Assembly: GCA_963850995.1 (NCBI GenBank)
Contig: CAWKNQ010000013.1
Location: forward strand, 310,001-374,000
From: Gaiellasilicea sp963850995
GTDB taxonomy: Bacteria > Actinomycetota > Thermoleophilia > Gaiellales > Gaiellaceae
Direction of reading: 5' to 3'
DNA: 64,000 bases
Shown here: in pieces, positions 53,557-62,399 of the stretch
Numbering within the stretch: position 1 is the stretch's first letter
Layout of the letters: each line of letters opens with the position of its first letter
Notes under the pieces: generated by a model
Databases searched by the model: none
Told to the model about the DNA's origin: nothing
Seen by the model: only the letters and a program-made list of their open reading frames with translations
Position numbers and translations under genes: made by a program

Positions 53557-54840
53557 GCTCGGCGGCAAGCCGCCCGCGGGCGGTGGTCGTCGTCACGGGG
53601 AGCGAGCTCGTGCGGGGCGAGCGGACCGATCTGAACGGTCCTTTCCTGTCGCGCTCACTGCTCGCACTGGGGCTCGAGCCCGCACGGATCGAGGTCGTCG
53701 GCGACGACCCGCGCGAGCTGGAGGCGGCGCTCCGGGAGGCGGTCGCATCGGCCGACCTCGTCGTGTCCTCCGGCGGGCTCGGGCCGACCCACGACGACCG
53801 TACGGTGGAGATCCTCGCGCGGGTCGCCGGCCTGGAGCTCCGCGTCGACGAGCGGCTGGAGGCGGAGATCGAGGGCGTCTCTCGGCGCGTGGCCGAGCGG
53901 ATGAAGCGACCGTACGCCGACTTCGCTACTGGCGTGCGCAAGCAGGCGACGCTCCCGGAGGGCGCGATCTCGCTCGGGCTCGCGGGCACGGCGCCGGGGC
54001 TCGTCGTCGAGGCGAACGGGACGCCCGTCGTGATCCTGCCGGGCCCCCCGGTCGAGTTGCAGCGGCTCTGGCCGAACGCGCTCGAGACGGAGCCCGTCAG
54101 GCGGGTGCTTGCCGGAGGCCGGCCGCCGTTGCGGCGGACGCTCCGCCTCTTCGGCCTCGGCGAGTCGCAGGTCGCCCAGGCATTCCAGGAGGCCGGCGGC
54201 GACGGCGGCGGGCTCGAGGTGACCATCTGCGCGCGTGACTTCGAGGTGCACATGGACCTCGTCGCCGAGCCGGGGACAGAGGACCGCCTCGTCGGAGCTC
54301 GAGCGCGCACTGGCGGAGCGGCTCGGCCGCAACCTCTACTCCACCGACGGCCGGGCGGTGGAGGAGATCGTCCTCGATCGCTGCCGCGAGCGTGGCCTCA
54401 TGCTCGCCACAGCGGAGTCCTGCACGGGCGGCCTGGTCGCGGCGCGCTTGACCGCGGTGCCCGGCTCGTCGGACGTGGTCGCCGGCGGGATCGTCTCGTA
54501 CTCGAACGAGGTCAAAATCGACCAGCTCGACGTGCCGGCGGCGCTGATCGAGGAGCACGGGGCCGTGTCAGCCGAGGTCGCCGAGGCGATGGCGCGTGGC
54601 GCACGCCGCCGGCTCGGCGTCGACGTCGCCATCTCTGTCACCGGCGTCGCCGGGCCGGGCGGTGGCACCGAGGACAAGCCCGTCGGCCTCGTCTACTTCT
54701 ACGTCGAGACGCCCGACAGCGGCCGCGGGTCGCAGTTCAGCTTTCCCGGCGACCGGGACTCGATCAGGCGCCGGGCGGTCGTCGGCTCGCTGCACCTGCT
54801 GCGGCGAATGTTGGAACAGAACCGTGACACTTCGGAGTGA
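53553..54840 (+). CDS. cinA: CinA-family nicotinamide-nucleotide amidohydrolase/pyrophosphatase, frameshifted near 54291
   Basis: N-terminal MoCF/COG1058 domain (VVVVTGSELVRGERTDLNGPFLSRSL, VVSSGGLGPTHDDRTVEIL, ILPGPPVELQRLW), then one extra G at 54291. The C-terminal PncC amidohydrolase domain follows in the next frame (ATAESCTGGLVAARLTAVPGSS, VSYSNEVK, VTGVAGPGGGTEDKPVG). Involved in NMN recycling. The corrected protein is about 429 aa. The order cinA-thpR-recA-recX is common in Gram-positive and actinobacterial genomes. TTG start in a TTGA overlap. Confidence 0.9.
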
Positions 54841-55394
54841 GCTCGCCCGCTAGCGTGAGCGGAGATGAACGGCTTCGCCTCTTCCTCGCCCTGCAACTGC
54901 CCGACGACGTCGTCACCGCGCTGGTGGAGTGGCAGGCGCGCGAGCTCCGGCGCGGGAGGATCGTCCCGCCCGGCAACCTGCACGTCACGCTTGCGTTTCT
55001 CGGCTCGCGTCCGGCCGCGGAGCTGCCCGCCGTGCTCGCCGTCCTCGAGGAGGCGGCGCGGGAGGTCTCGCCCGCGCGGCTCGACGTCGTCCGCTGGCGC
55101 GAGACGCGCAGCGTCGGCATGCTCGAGCTCCGGGACGACGACGGCGGCAGCATCCAGCTCGCGGAGCGGCTGCACGGCCGGCTCGCGGCGCTCGGCGTCT
55201 ACCGCCCCGAGGCGCGTCCCTGGCTGCCGCACCTCACCGTGCTCCGCTTCCGGGAGCGGCCGCGACTCCGGCCGTCCCTTCCGGAGCTGGGCTGGGTGTC
55301 GTCCGACGCCGCTGCTTTCCTTTCCCGTCTGCACCCGTCCGGGGCACGGTACGAGGTGCTGGAGTCGTTTCCGCTAGGAGGTCGTAAAGAATGA
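54837..55394 (+). CDS. thpR: RNA 2',3'-cyclic phosphodiesterase (2'-5' RNA ligase family)
   Basis: 185 aa. The two HxT motifs of the 2H phosphoesterases are present: HVTLAFLG near residue 50 and HLTVLRF near residue 138. N-terminal RLFLALQLPDDV is typical. GTG 54837 overlaps cinA (GTGA), and its TGA overlaps the recA ATG. The purine-rich AGGAGG (55377-55382) at its end is the recA Shine-Dalgarno. Confidence 0.92.
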   Translation: MSSPASVSGDERLRLFLALQLPDDVVTALVEWQARELRRGRIVPPGNLHVTLAFLGSRPAAELPAVLAVLEEAAREVSPARLDVVRWRETRSVGMLELRDDDGGSIQLAERLHGRLAALGVYRPEARPWLPHLTVLRFRERPRLRPSLPELGWVSSDAAAFLSRLHPSGARYEVLESFPLGGRKE

Positions 55395-56470
55395 ACCGCG
55401 AGGAAGCTCTCGACGTCGCCCTCGGGCAGATCGAGCGTCAGTTCGGCAAGGGCTCGGTCATGAAGATGAGCGACCAGGCCCAGGTGCAGATCGGAGCGGT
55501 GTCGACCGGCTCGCTCTCGCTCGACCTCGCCCTCGGCATCGGCGGCCTGCCGCGCGGGCGCGTGGTCGAGGTGTTCGGGCCGGAGAGCTCGGGCAAGACG
55601 ACCCTCGTCTACCACGTGATCGCCGAGGCTCAGCGCCGCGGCGGCATCTGCGCCTTCATCGACGCCGAGCACGCCATGGACCCCCAGTACGCACGAAAGA
55701 TCGGCGTCAATGTCGACGACCTGCTCGTCTCGCAGCCCGATACCGGCGAGCAGGCGCTCGAGATCACGGAGCTGCTCGTGCGCTCCGGCGCGCTCGACAT
55801 CGTCGCGGTCGACTCGGTCGCGGCCCTGACGCCGAAGGCCGAGATCGAGGGCGAGATGGGGGACAGCCACGTCGGCCTTCAGGCCCGGCTGATGAGCCAG
55901 GCGCTGCGGAAGCTCGCGGGCACCCTCAACCGCACCGACACGATCTGCCTCTTCACGAACCAGCTGCGCGAGAAGATCGGGGTCATGTTCGGCTCGCCCG
56001 AGACCACGCCCGGCGGCCGTGCGCTCAAGTTCTATTCGTCGGTGCGGCTCGACATCCGCCGGATCGAGACGCTCAAGGACGGCGCCGAGGCCTACGGCAA
56101 CCGCGTCCGCGTCAAGGTGGTCAAGAACAAGGTGGCGCCGCCGTTCAAGCAGGCGGAGTTCGACATCATCTACGGCGCGGGGATCCCCTGGGAGGGCACC
56201 GTGCTCGACGTCGGGATCGAGCGGAAGATCGTCCAGAAGTCGGGCTCCTACTTCAGCTTCGGCGACGAGCGGCTCGGCCAGGGGCGTCAGAACGCGTCCT
56301 CTTTCCTGCGCGAGCACCCGGACATCGTGCAGCAGATCCTCGCCGCGATCCAGGCCCAGGCCGGGCCCGAGCAAACGGTCTCGGCACGGCTGCTACCGAC
56401 CGTCGCCGGCACCGAGGAGGCGACCCCGATCGTCGACGAGGTCGAGGAGGAGGCCGTTTCCGCGGCCTAG
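55391..56470 (+). CDS. recA: RecA recombinase
   Basis: 359 aa. Strand exchange and SOS co-protease. Walker A GPESSGKTT (63-71), IDAEHAMDP, Walker B segment LDIVAVDSVAALTP, L1/L2 loops (EGEMGDSHVGLQARLMSQ; NQLREKIGVMFGSPETTPGG) and an acidic C-terminus. No intein. Strong Shine-Dalgarno. No LexA-type operator was recognised in front of cinA-thpR-recA. Confidence 0.98.
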   Translation: MNREEALDVALGQIERQFGKGSVMKMSDQAQVQIGAVSTGSLSLDLALGIGGLPRGRVVEVFGPESSGKTTLVYHVIAEAQRRGGICAFIDAEHAMDPQYARKIGVNVDDLLVSQPDTGEQALEITELLVRSGALDIVAVDSVAALTPKAEIEGEMGDSHVGLQARLMSQALRKLAGTLNRTDTICLFTNQLREKIGVMFGSPETTPGGRALKFYSSVRLDIRRIETLKDGAEAYGNRVRVKVVKNKVAPPFKQAEFDIIYGAGIPWEGTVLDVGIERKIVQKSGSYFSFGDERLGQGRQNASSFLREHPDIVQQILAAIQAQAGPEQTVSARLLPTVAGTEEATPIVDEVEEEAVSAA

Positions 56471-56476
56471 GGAGCG

Positions 56477-56890
56477 TTGGCCTCGCCAGACGCGGTCGAG
56501 GAGGGGCTGCGCGCGCTCCGCGCTCGCGATCGCTCGGCTGCCGAGCTGGACGCGCGTCTGCAGCAACGCGGCGTGCCCGCCGCCGAGCGCGCTGACGCGC
56601 TCGCGACGCTCGAGCGGATCGGCTACGTCGACGACGAGCGCTTTGCTCGTACGCGGGCGGAGTCGCTGGCCGAGCGCGGCTCCGGAGACGCGCTGATCCG
56701 ACACGATCTCGAGCGGCGCGGGATCGCGGCGGAGCATGTCGAGGCGGCGCTGGCAGAGCTCGAGGAAGAGCGTGAGCGCGCGGCGCGAATCATCCGGCGA
56801 CGGGGTCCGGGCGCGAAGACGGCGCGTTATCTGGCCTCCCGCGGCTTCGGGGCCGAAGCGCTCGAGGCGGCCGTTGCGGCGGAGCACTGA
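56477..56890 (+). CDS. recX: RecX regulatory protein
   Basis: 137 aa. Inhibits RecA filaments. Three-helix repeats are recognised in ARDRSAAELDARLQQRGV, IGYVDDERFARTRAESLAERG and LEEERERAARIIRRRG. TTG 56477 is preceded by GGAG. Downstream of recA as usual. The last codons overlap the putative -10 box of the rny leader. Confidence 0.9.
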   Translation: MASPDAVEEGLRALRARDRSAAELDARLQQRGVPAAERADALATLERIGYVDDERFARTRAESLAERGSGDALIRHDLERRGIAAEHVEAALAELEEERERAARIIRRRGPGAKTARYLASRGFGAEALEAAVAAEH

Positions 56891-56897
56891 GACACGA

Positions 56898-56903
56898 TAG
56901 GAT
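56898..56903 (+). promoter_or_regulatory. -10 box in front of the rny leader
   Basis: TAGGAT, 5 nt before GTG 56909, with the same spacing seen at other leaderless genes. Confidence 0.4.
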
Positions 56904-56908
56904 CGACA

Positions 56909-56971
56909 GTGCTTCCATTCGACGTTTTGCCTGCAAGCGTGTGTTTTTCCGAACTGAATCGACTTCCGTGA
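56909..56971 (+). CDS. Putative 20-codon leader ORF upstream of rny
   Basis: GTG 56909 to TGA 56969-56971 encodes MLPFDVLPASVCFSELNRLP (20 residues). It starts at the position where a transcript from TAGGAT would begin, so it could be translated leaderless. Base composition is clearly lower in G+C than the genes around it. It may be a regulatory upstream ORF, or chance. Confidence 0.3.
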   Translation: MLPFDVLPASVCFSELNRLP

Positions 56972-57143
56972 CACGTTCTTCTCTCGACATCTCTTCGCCC
57001 GGCGACCAGGAGGAGCCGCCGGAACTGGCCTGATTCGGCGCGCCAGAGACCGGAGCGCGGCCATGCGGGCCGAGCGCCGGATGTGAGCATCCGCGGCACA
57101 CAACGCCGCGGTCAATCGACCTTCTCCCTGGAGGCAGGACGCC
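56972..57143 (+). promoter_or_regulatory. Structured leader of rny
   Basis: The rest of the 253-bp gap holds three possible hairpins: CGGCC/GGCCG (57058-57062 with 57068-57072), CGGATG/CATCCG (57078-57083 with 57088-57093), and CCGCGG/CCGCGG (57091-57096 with 57106-57111). The last two share bases and exclude each other. The rny ribosome-binding site GGAGGCAGG follows near 57130. Confidence 0.4.
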
Positions 57144-58643
57144 TTGCTCACCGCGCTCGCGACGCTGATCGGATTCGCTCTTGGCGCAGGCGTCGTCGCG
57201 GCCGCGCTGCTCGTCCGGAGCTCGTCGCGTGTGCGCGTCGCCGAGCGTGAGGCCGAGACGATCCGCCGCGAGGCTCAGATCGAGTCGCGCGAGCTCGCGA
57301 TCAAGCTGCGCGCCGACGTCGAGACCGAGGTTCAGCACCGGCGCACCGACGTTGCCCGGCTCGAAGCGCAGGTCTCGCAGGCAGAGCTCGCGCTCGAGCG
57401 CAAGGCCACCGAGATCGAGCGGCGGGAGCAAGGCCTCGCCGATCGCGAGATCCACGTCAAGCAGCTGCAGGAGGACCTGAAGGCGGCGAAGGACCAGGCG
57501 CTGGCGGACCTGGAGAAGGCGGCCGGCCTGACCGTCGCCGAGGCGAAGCATCACCTGCTCGAGCGCTCGCAGGACCTGATCCGGCACGAGTTGGCCCGAA
57601 GCGTTCGCCAGCAGGAGGAAGAGGCCCGGACCGAAGCCAGGCGAAGGGCTCGCGCGCTCGTCGCGGACGCACTCCAGCGCGTCGCGGCAAGTCACACGGC
57701 CGAGACCACCGTCACCGTCGTCCAGCTTCCGTCGGACGACATGAAAGGCCGGATCATCGGGCGCGAGGGTCGGAACATTCGTGCGCTCGAGCACCTGACC
57801 GGCGTCGACTTCATCATCGACGACACGCCCCAGGCAGTCGTCCTCTCGTCCTTCGACGGGCTCCGCCGGGAGGTGGCGCGGACGACGCTCGAGAAGCTGA
57901 TCGAGGACGGGCGGATCCATCCGGCCCGGATCGAGGAGATGTACTACCTCTCGAAGGCCGAGCTCGAGGATCACGTTCGCCAGGCGGGCGAGCAGGCCGT
58001 CTTCGAGGCTCGGGCCGGCGAGTTCCACGAGGAGCTGGTGAAGGTGCTCGGCAAGCTCCGTTACCGCACGAGCTACGGCCAGCACGTCCTCAAGCACACG
58101 CTCGAGGTCGTCCACCTGACCGGGATCATGGCCAGCGAGCTCGGAGCGAGCGTCAAGACGGCGAAGCGGGCCGCGCTCCTGCACGACATCGGCAAGGCGA
58201 TGACGCACGAGGTCGACGGCTCGCACGCGCTGATCTCGGCGCAGCTCGCGAAGCGGTACGGCGAGAGCCAGGGTGTCGTGCACGCGATCGAGGCGCACCA
58301 CTACGAGGTCCAGCCGCAGACGGTGGAGGCGGTGCTGCTGATCGCCGCCGACGCGATCTCCGCCTCGCGCCCCGGCGCACGCGGCGAGAGCCTCGAGCAC
58401 TACATCAAGCGGCTCGGCGCGCTGGAGGAGATCGCCAGCGCCAAGCCCGGGGTCGCAAAGGCGTACGCGCTCCAGGCCGGGCGAGAGATTCGCGTGATGG
58501 TCGAGCCGACCGAGGTGGACGACGACGGCGCCGTGCTCCTCTCGCACGAGATCGCGCGTGAGATCGAGGACCAGCTCGAGTATCCGGGCCAGGTGAAGGT
58601 GATCGTGATCCGCGAGAGCCGCGCGATCGAGGTGGCCAAGTAG
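57144..58643 (+). CDS. rny: Ribonuclease Y
   Basis: 499 aa. Membrane-anchored endoribonuclease that initiates mRNA decay. N-terminal helix (TALATLIGFALGAGVVAAALLV), long coiled coil (residues 27-195), KH domain with GRIIGREGRNIRALE, and an HD domain with HTLEVVHLTG and LLHDIGKAM. TTG 57144 puts the membrane helix at the N-terminus and has GGAGG upstream. RNase Y is missing from many actinobacteria, so its presence is a lineage marker. Confidence 0.96.
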   Translation: MLTALATLIGFALGAGVVAAALLVRSSSRVRVAEREAETIRREAQIESRELAIKLRADVETEVQHRRTDVARLEAQVSQAELALERKATEIERREQGLADREIHVKQLQEDLKAAKDQALADLEKAAGLTVAEAKHHLLERSQDLIRHELARSVRQQEEEARTEARRRARALVADALQRVAASHTAETTVTVVQLPSDDMKGRIIGREGRNIRALEHLTGVDFIIDDTPQAVVLSSFDGLRREVARTTLEKLIEDGRIHPARIEEMYYLSKAELEDHVRQAGEQAVFEARAGEFHEELVKVLGKLRYRTSYGQHVLKHTLEVVHLTGIMASELGASVKTAKRAALLHDIGKAMTHEVDGSHALISAQLAKRYGESQGVVHAIEAHHYEVQPQTVEAVLLIAADAISASRPGARGESLEHYIKRLGALEEIASAKPGVAKAYALQAGREIRVMVEPTEVDDDGAVLLSHEIAREIEDQLEYPGQVKVIVIRESRAIEVAK

Positions 58644-59160
58644 CGGTCGAGGTTCGCCGTCTCGAACCCGGTGAGCTGGCGACGGAGCTCGACTCGCTCG
58701 CACGCGTCCTCCACGACTGCGTCGAGGGAGGCGCGTCGATCGGCTTCATGTGGCCGTTCTCCCGGGAGGACGCCCGCGCCTTCTTCGAGGGCGTCTCCGC
58801 CGAGGTCGAGCAAAGCCGCCGCCTGCTCGTCGCCGCGTTCGACGACGGCGAGCTGGTCGGCACCGTCCAGGTGATCCTGGCGCTGCCGCCGAATCAGCCA
58901 CACCGTGGGGAGATCACGAAGCTGCTCGTGCACCGGTCGGCGCGGAGAGCGCGGTGTCGCGCAGCTGCTGATGGAGCGCGCGGAGGCGGAGGCGCAAGCC
59001 GAGGGGAAGACGCTGCTCGTCCTCGATGCGGTCACCGGCGACGACGCCGAGCGTCTCTACGAGCGCCTCGGGTGGACGAAGGTCGGCGTCATCCCCGGCT
59101 ACGCGCTCTACCCGGACGGACGCGTGTGTGACACGACCTACTTCTGGAAGGCGCGTCTAG
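58640..59160 (+). CDS. GNAT-family N-acetyltransferase, frameshifted near 58949; start and stop uncertain
   Basis: Recognisable sequence starts right after rny (VEVRRLEPGELATELDSL), but no start codon is in frame there; the first ATG is 58748. Acetyl-CoA-dependent acyltransferase fold: LLVAAFDDGELVGTVQVIL, then one extra G at 58949, then RGVAQLLMERAEAEA (motif A) and DDAERLYERLGWTKVGVIPGYAL in the next frame. The present frame reaches 59225; a TAG at 59158 would end it after FWKAR if one more base were removed. The substrate is unknown. Confidence 0.78.
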
Positions 59161-59173
59161 CAGCGGACGCGGC

Positions 59174-59179
59174 TACGCT
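59174..59179 (+). promoter_or_regulatory. -10 box of the leaderless miaB transcript
   Basis: TACGCT ends 6 nt before GTG 59186. Confidence 0.45.
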
Positions 59180-59185
59180 ACGGCC

Positions 59186-60506
59186 GTGCGGCGATACCAC
59201 GTCACCACGTTCGGCTGCCAGATGAACGCCCACGACTCGGAGCGGATCAAGGGCATGCTCGAGTCGCTCGGGCTCGGCGAGGCGCCGTCGCAGGAGGACG
59301 CCGACGTGCTCGTCTTCAACACCTGCACGATCCGCGAGAAGCCCGACACGAAGCTGGCCGCGTACCTCGGCGACGCCGGCGCACGCAAGCGGCAGAATCC
59401 CGAGCTCGTGGTCGCGGTCGGCGGCTGCTACGCAGAGGCGCAGCGCGAGCGGATCTTCGAGCTCTACCCCCAGGTCGACGTCGCGTTCGGGCCGGGCTCG
59501 ATCCCGCATCTGGGCGACTGGATCGGCGCCGGCGGAGAGGCGCCGCGCGGCCGCTTCGGGACGCACGAGCACTTCGCGGGCGACCTGCCCATGCACCGCG
59601 AGCGCCGCCACAGCGCGTGGGTGCAGGTCTCGATGGGGTGCAACTCGAAGTGCTCCTACTGCATCGTCCCCGCCGTGCGCGGCCGCGAGCAGAGCCGCCG
59701 GCCGGGCGAGATCGTCGCCGAGGTGACGCACCTCGCCGCGGACGGCGTCAAGGAGATCACGCTGCTCGGCCAGAACGTCAACTCGTGGGGCCGCGATCTG
59801 CGGCCCGAGCTCGACACCGAGTTCGGCGAGCTCCTCCGTGCCTGCGACGCTGTCGTAGGGATCGAGCGGATTCGCTTCACGAGCCCGCACCCGAAGGATT
59901 TCCGCGACCCGGTGATCGCAGCCGTCGCCGAGTGCGATGCCGTTTGCGAGCAGATCCACCTGCCGCTGCAATCGGGCTCGAGCCGGATCTTGAAGGCGAT
60001 GCGGCGCACATACGACCAGGCGCGCTACCTCGCGCTCGTCGAGAAGCTCCGCGCCGCGATCCCGGGCCTCGCGCTCGGGACGGACGTCATCGTCGGCTTC
60101 CCCGGCGAGACGGAGGACGACTTCGCCCAGACGCTCGAGATCGTGGAGGAGGTGCGCTACGACAGCGCCTTTACGTTCATCTACTCGCCCCGTCACGGCA
60201 CCGAGGCGGCCACGCTGCCCGACCAGATTCCCGACGAGCGTCAAGCACGAGCGGCTGGAGCGGCTCGTCGACGTGGTGCAGCGGATCGCGGCCGAGAAGA
60301 ACGCCGAGCGCGTCGGCTCGGTGGAGGAGGTGCTCGTCGAGGGCCGGAGCCGGACGGACGAGCGCCTGCTGCGCGGGCGCACCCGCAGCAACGTCACCGT
60401 GAACTTCGCCGGAGACGCCGCCCCGGGCGAGCTCGTCGACGTCCTGATCGAAGGCTCGACGTCGACGACGCTGCGCGGCGCGCAGCGGACGGCGGTGGCG
60501 GCGTAG
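59186..60506 (+). CDS. miaB: tRNA-2-methylthio-N6-dimethylallyladenosine synthase, frameshifted near 60239
   Basis: Radical-SAM methylthiotransferase acting after MiaA on A37 of tRNAs. The N-terminal UPF0004 domain has the cluster cysteines in TTFGCQMN, NTCTIREK and GGCYAEA. The radical-SAM motif is MGCNSKCSYCIVP. One extra C at 60239 shifts the frame before the C-terminal TRAM domain (VLVEGRSRTDERLLRGRT). Corrected length is about 440 aa. Uncorrected, the first frame runs on into the epimerase and simulates a fusion. Confidence 0.93.
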
Positions 60507-61546
60507 AGAGTTCTGCTGACCGGAAGGTCTCGGGGCAGATCGGGACGAACCTCGCGCTCCGGCTGCAACAGGACGGCCATCAGGTCTTCGGCGTCGACAA
60601 GCGCCAGAACACGTGGACGGACGAGTTCCGCTACCTGCTCCAGGACCTGGCCGGCCACTACGCGCCCTTCCCGGGCGGGATCAACGGCGTCGAGTATCCC
60701 GAGGTCGACCTCGTCGTCCACCTCGCCGCGCACGCGAAGGTGCACCAGCTCGTTCGGCAGCCGCACCGCGCGCTGGAGAACGCGGTGATGACGTTCAACG
60801 TGCTCGAGTACGCGCGCCAGCAGCGCGTCCCGATCGTGTTCTCGTCCAGCCGCGAGGTCTACGGCGACGTGCACCGGTTCGAGGAGTACGGCGAGGGCGT
60901 CGCCGACTTCGCCTACACGGAGAGCACGTACTCCGCCTCGAAGATCGCGGGGGAGGCGTTCATCTACTCGTACGCGCGCTGCTACGGGCTGCCCTATCTC
61001 GTCTTCCGCTTCTCCAACGTCTACGGCCGCTTCGACAACGACCTGCACCGGATGGTGCGCGTGATCCCGCTCTTCATCCACTCGATGCTGCGCGGCGAGC
61101 CGATCACCGTCTACGGCGGCCGGGACAAGACGCTCGACTTCACCTACGTCGACGACTGCGTCGAAGGAATCACACGCGGAATCGAGGCGCTCGCGGAGGG
61201 CCGCGTCGTCAACCAGACGATCAATCTCGCCTACGGTCGGGGGAACACGCTCGTCTATTGCGCCGAGCGGATCGCAGCCGAGCTCGGCACCGAGCCGCAG
61301 ATGACGATCGCACCGTCGCTCCTCGGCGAGGTGACGCACTACGTCGCCGATCTGACGAAGGCACGTGAGCTCCTCGGCTACGACCCGAAGGTCCCGCTCG
61401 ACGAGGGGATCGCTCGCGCGGTCGCCTGGTTCCGTGAGCACCGTGCCGCGCACCCGGAGGAGGACGTGGTCGTCATGGCCGACCACGAGGCGACAACGCC
61501 CGACGATGCCGCCGAGCACGGCTGGAAGCCCGTCCCGGTCAACTAG
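60503..61546 (+). CDS. NAD-dependent epimerase/dehydratase (extended SDR)
   Basis: About 345 aa. Nucleotide-sugar epimerase-like: SGQIGTNLAL (rest of the Gly-rich loop), LVVHLAAHAKVH, catalytic SSSREVYGD and YSASKIAGEA (Y-x3-K), VFRFSNVYGR, FTYVDDC. No start codon is in frame at the N-terminus. Removing three single bases (60505, 60525 and 60529) gives GTG AGA GTT..., a protein start VRVLLTGGSGQIG and a GTGA overlap with miaB. It overlaps miaA by 41 nt. Confidence 0.82.
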   Translation, partial: VESSADRKVSGQIGTNLALRLQQDGHQVFGVDKRQNTWTDEFRYLLQDLAGHYAPFPGGINGVEYPEVDLVVHLAAHAKVHQLVRQPHRALENAVMTFNVLEYARQQRVPIVFSSSREVYGDVHRFEEYGEGVADFAYTESTYSASKIAGEAFIYSYARCYGLPYLVFRFSNVYGRFDNDLHRMVRVIPLFIHSMLRGEPITVYGGRDKTLDFTYVDDCVEGITRGIEALAEGRVVNQTINLAYGRGNTLVYCAERIAAELGTEPQMTIAPSLLGEVTHYVADLTKARELLGYDPKVPLDEGIARAVAWFREHRAAHPEEDVVVMADHEATTPDDAAEHGWKPVPVN

Positions 61547-62399
61547 CGTCCTCGGCGTCTTCGGCCCGACCGGCTCGGGCAAGTCGGCCGTCGCCGCGGA
61601 GATCGCCGGGCGGATCCCCGCCGAGCTCGTCTCGGCCGACTCGATGCAGGTCTACCGCGGCTTGCCCGTGCTCACGAACCAGGATGCGGGGGCACGGCTC
61701 GTCGGGATCTGGCCGCTCGACCGCCAGGGCACGGTCGGCGAGTACCAGCGCCTCGCACACGACGCGATCGACGAGATCGTCGCCTCGGGTCGCACGGCCG
61801 TCGTCGTCGGCGGCTCGGGGCTCTGGTTCCAGGCGGCGCTGACCGAGGTTGCCCTCCCGCCCGACGTACCCGCCTCGGCACGCGCACGCTGGGAGCGGCT
61901 GTACGACCGGCGCGGGGCCGCCGTCGCCCACGCTGTGCTCGAGCGCCGCGACGCGCGCGCGGCCGCACGCGTGCATCCGAACGACCGGAAGCGGGTCGTC
62001 CGCGCGCTCGAGCTCTGGCAGGCCGGTGCGACGCTCGTCCCGGAGGAGCCGCGGCTCTGGACAGCGGAGACGCGCCTGCCGACGCTCGTCGTCGGCCTGG
62101 ACGTCGCGCGCGAGGAGCTCCACCGCCGCATCCGCGCACGCGCCGAGGCGATGTTCGAGCACGGAGTGGAGGAGGAGGTGCGTTCCGCCGGCGAGGTCGT
62201 CCCGCAGGTGCTCGGTTACGAGGCCGTCCGCACGCTGCCGCGAGAGCAGGCGGTCGAGGAGCTCGTGCGCGCGACCGAGCGCCTCGCGGTCTACCAGCGA
62301 AAGTGGATGCGGCGGATTCCCGGCATCGTCATGATCGACGGGAACCGTTCGGTGGGAGAGGCGGCGGATGCGATTCTCGAAGTGGCACGCGCTCGGTAA
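61506..62399 (+). CDS. miaA: tRNA dimethylallyltransferase
   Basis: 297 aa. Adds dimethylallyl to A37 of tRNAs reading UNN codons. P-loop FGPTGSGKSAVA, SADSMQVYRGLPVLTNQ (catalytic Asp, DSxQ motif), VVVGGSGLWFQAAL and VHPNDRKRVVRALE. ATG 61506 lies inside the epimerase end. It overlaps dapF by 32 nt. The order miaB-miaA-dapF is typical of actinobacteria; the epimerase between them is an addition. Confidence 0.95.
   Translation: MPPSTAGSPSRSTSVLGVFGPTGSGKSAVAAEIAGRIPAELVSADSMQVYRGLPVLTNQDAGARLVGIWPLDRQGTVGEYQRLAHDAIDEIVASGRTAVVVGGSGLWFQAALTEVALPPDVPASARARWERLYDRRGAAVAHAVLERRDARAAARVHPNDRKRVVRALELWQAGATLVPEEPRLWTAETRLPTLVVGLDVAREELHRRIRARAEAMFEHGVEEEVRSAGEVVPQVLGYEAVRTLPREQAVEELVRATERLAVYQRKWMRRIPGIVMIDGNRSVGEAADAILEVARAR

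Noticed and set aside
52419..54827. Apparent 802-aa fusion of a membrane protein with CinA
   Set aside because: The middle part is an out-of-frame reading of rodZ; the two ends belong to different genes and are joined only because stops are rare in this frame.
59186..61546. Apparent 786-aa MiaB-epimerase fusion
   Set aside because: The MiaB TRAM domain continues in another frame after an extra base at 60239, and the epimerase has its own expected start near 60503.
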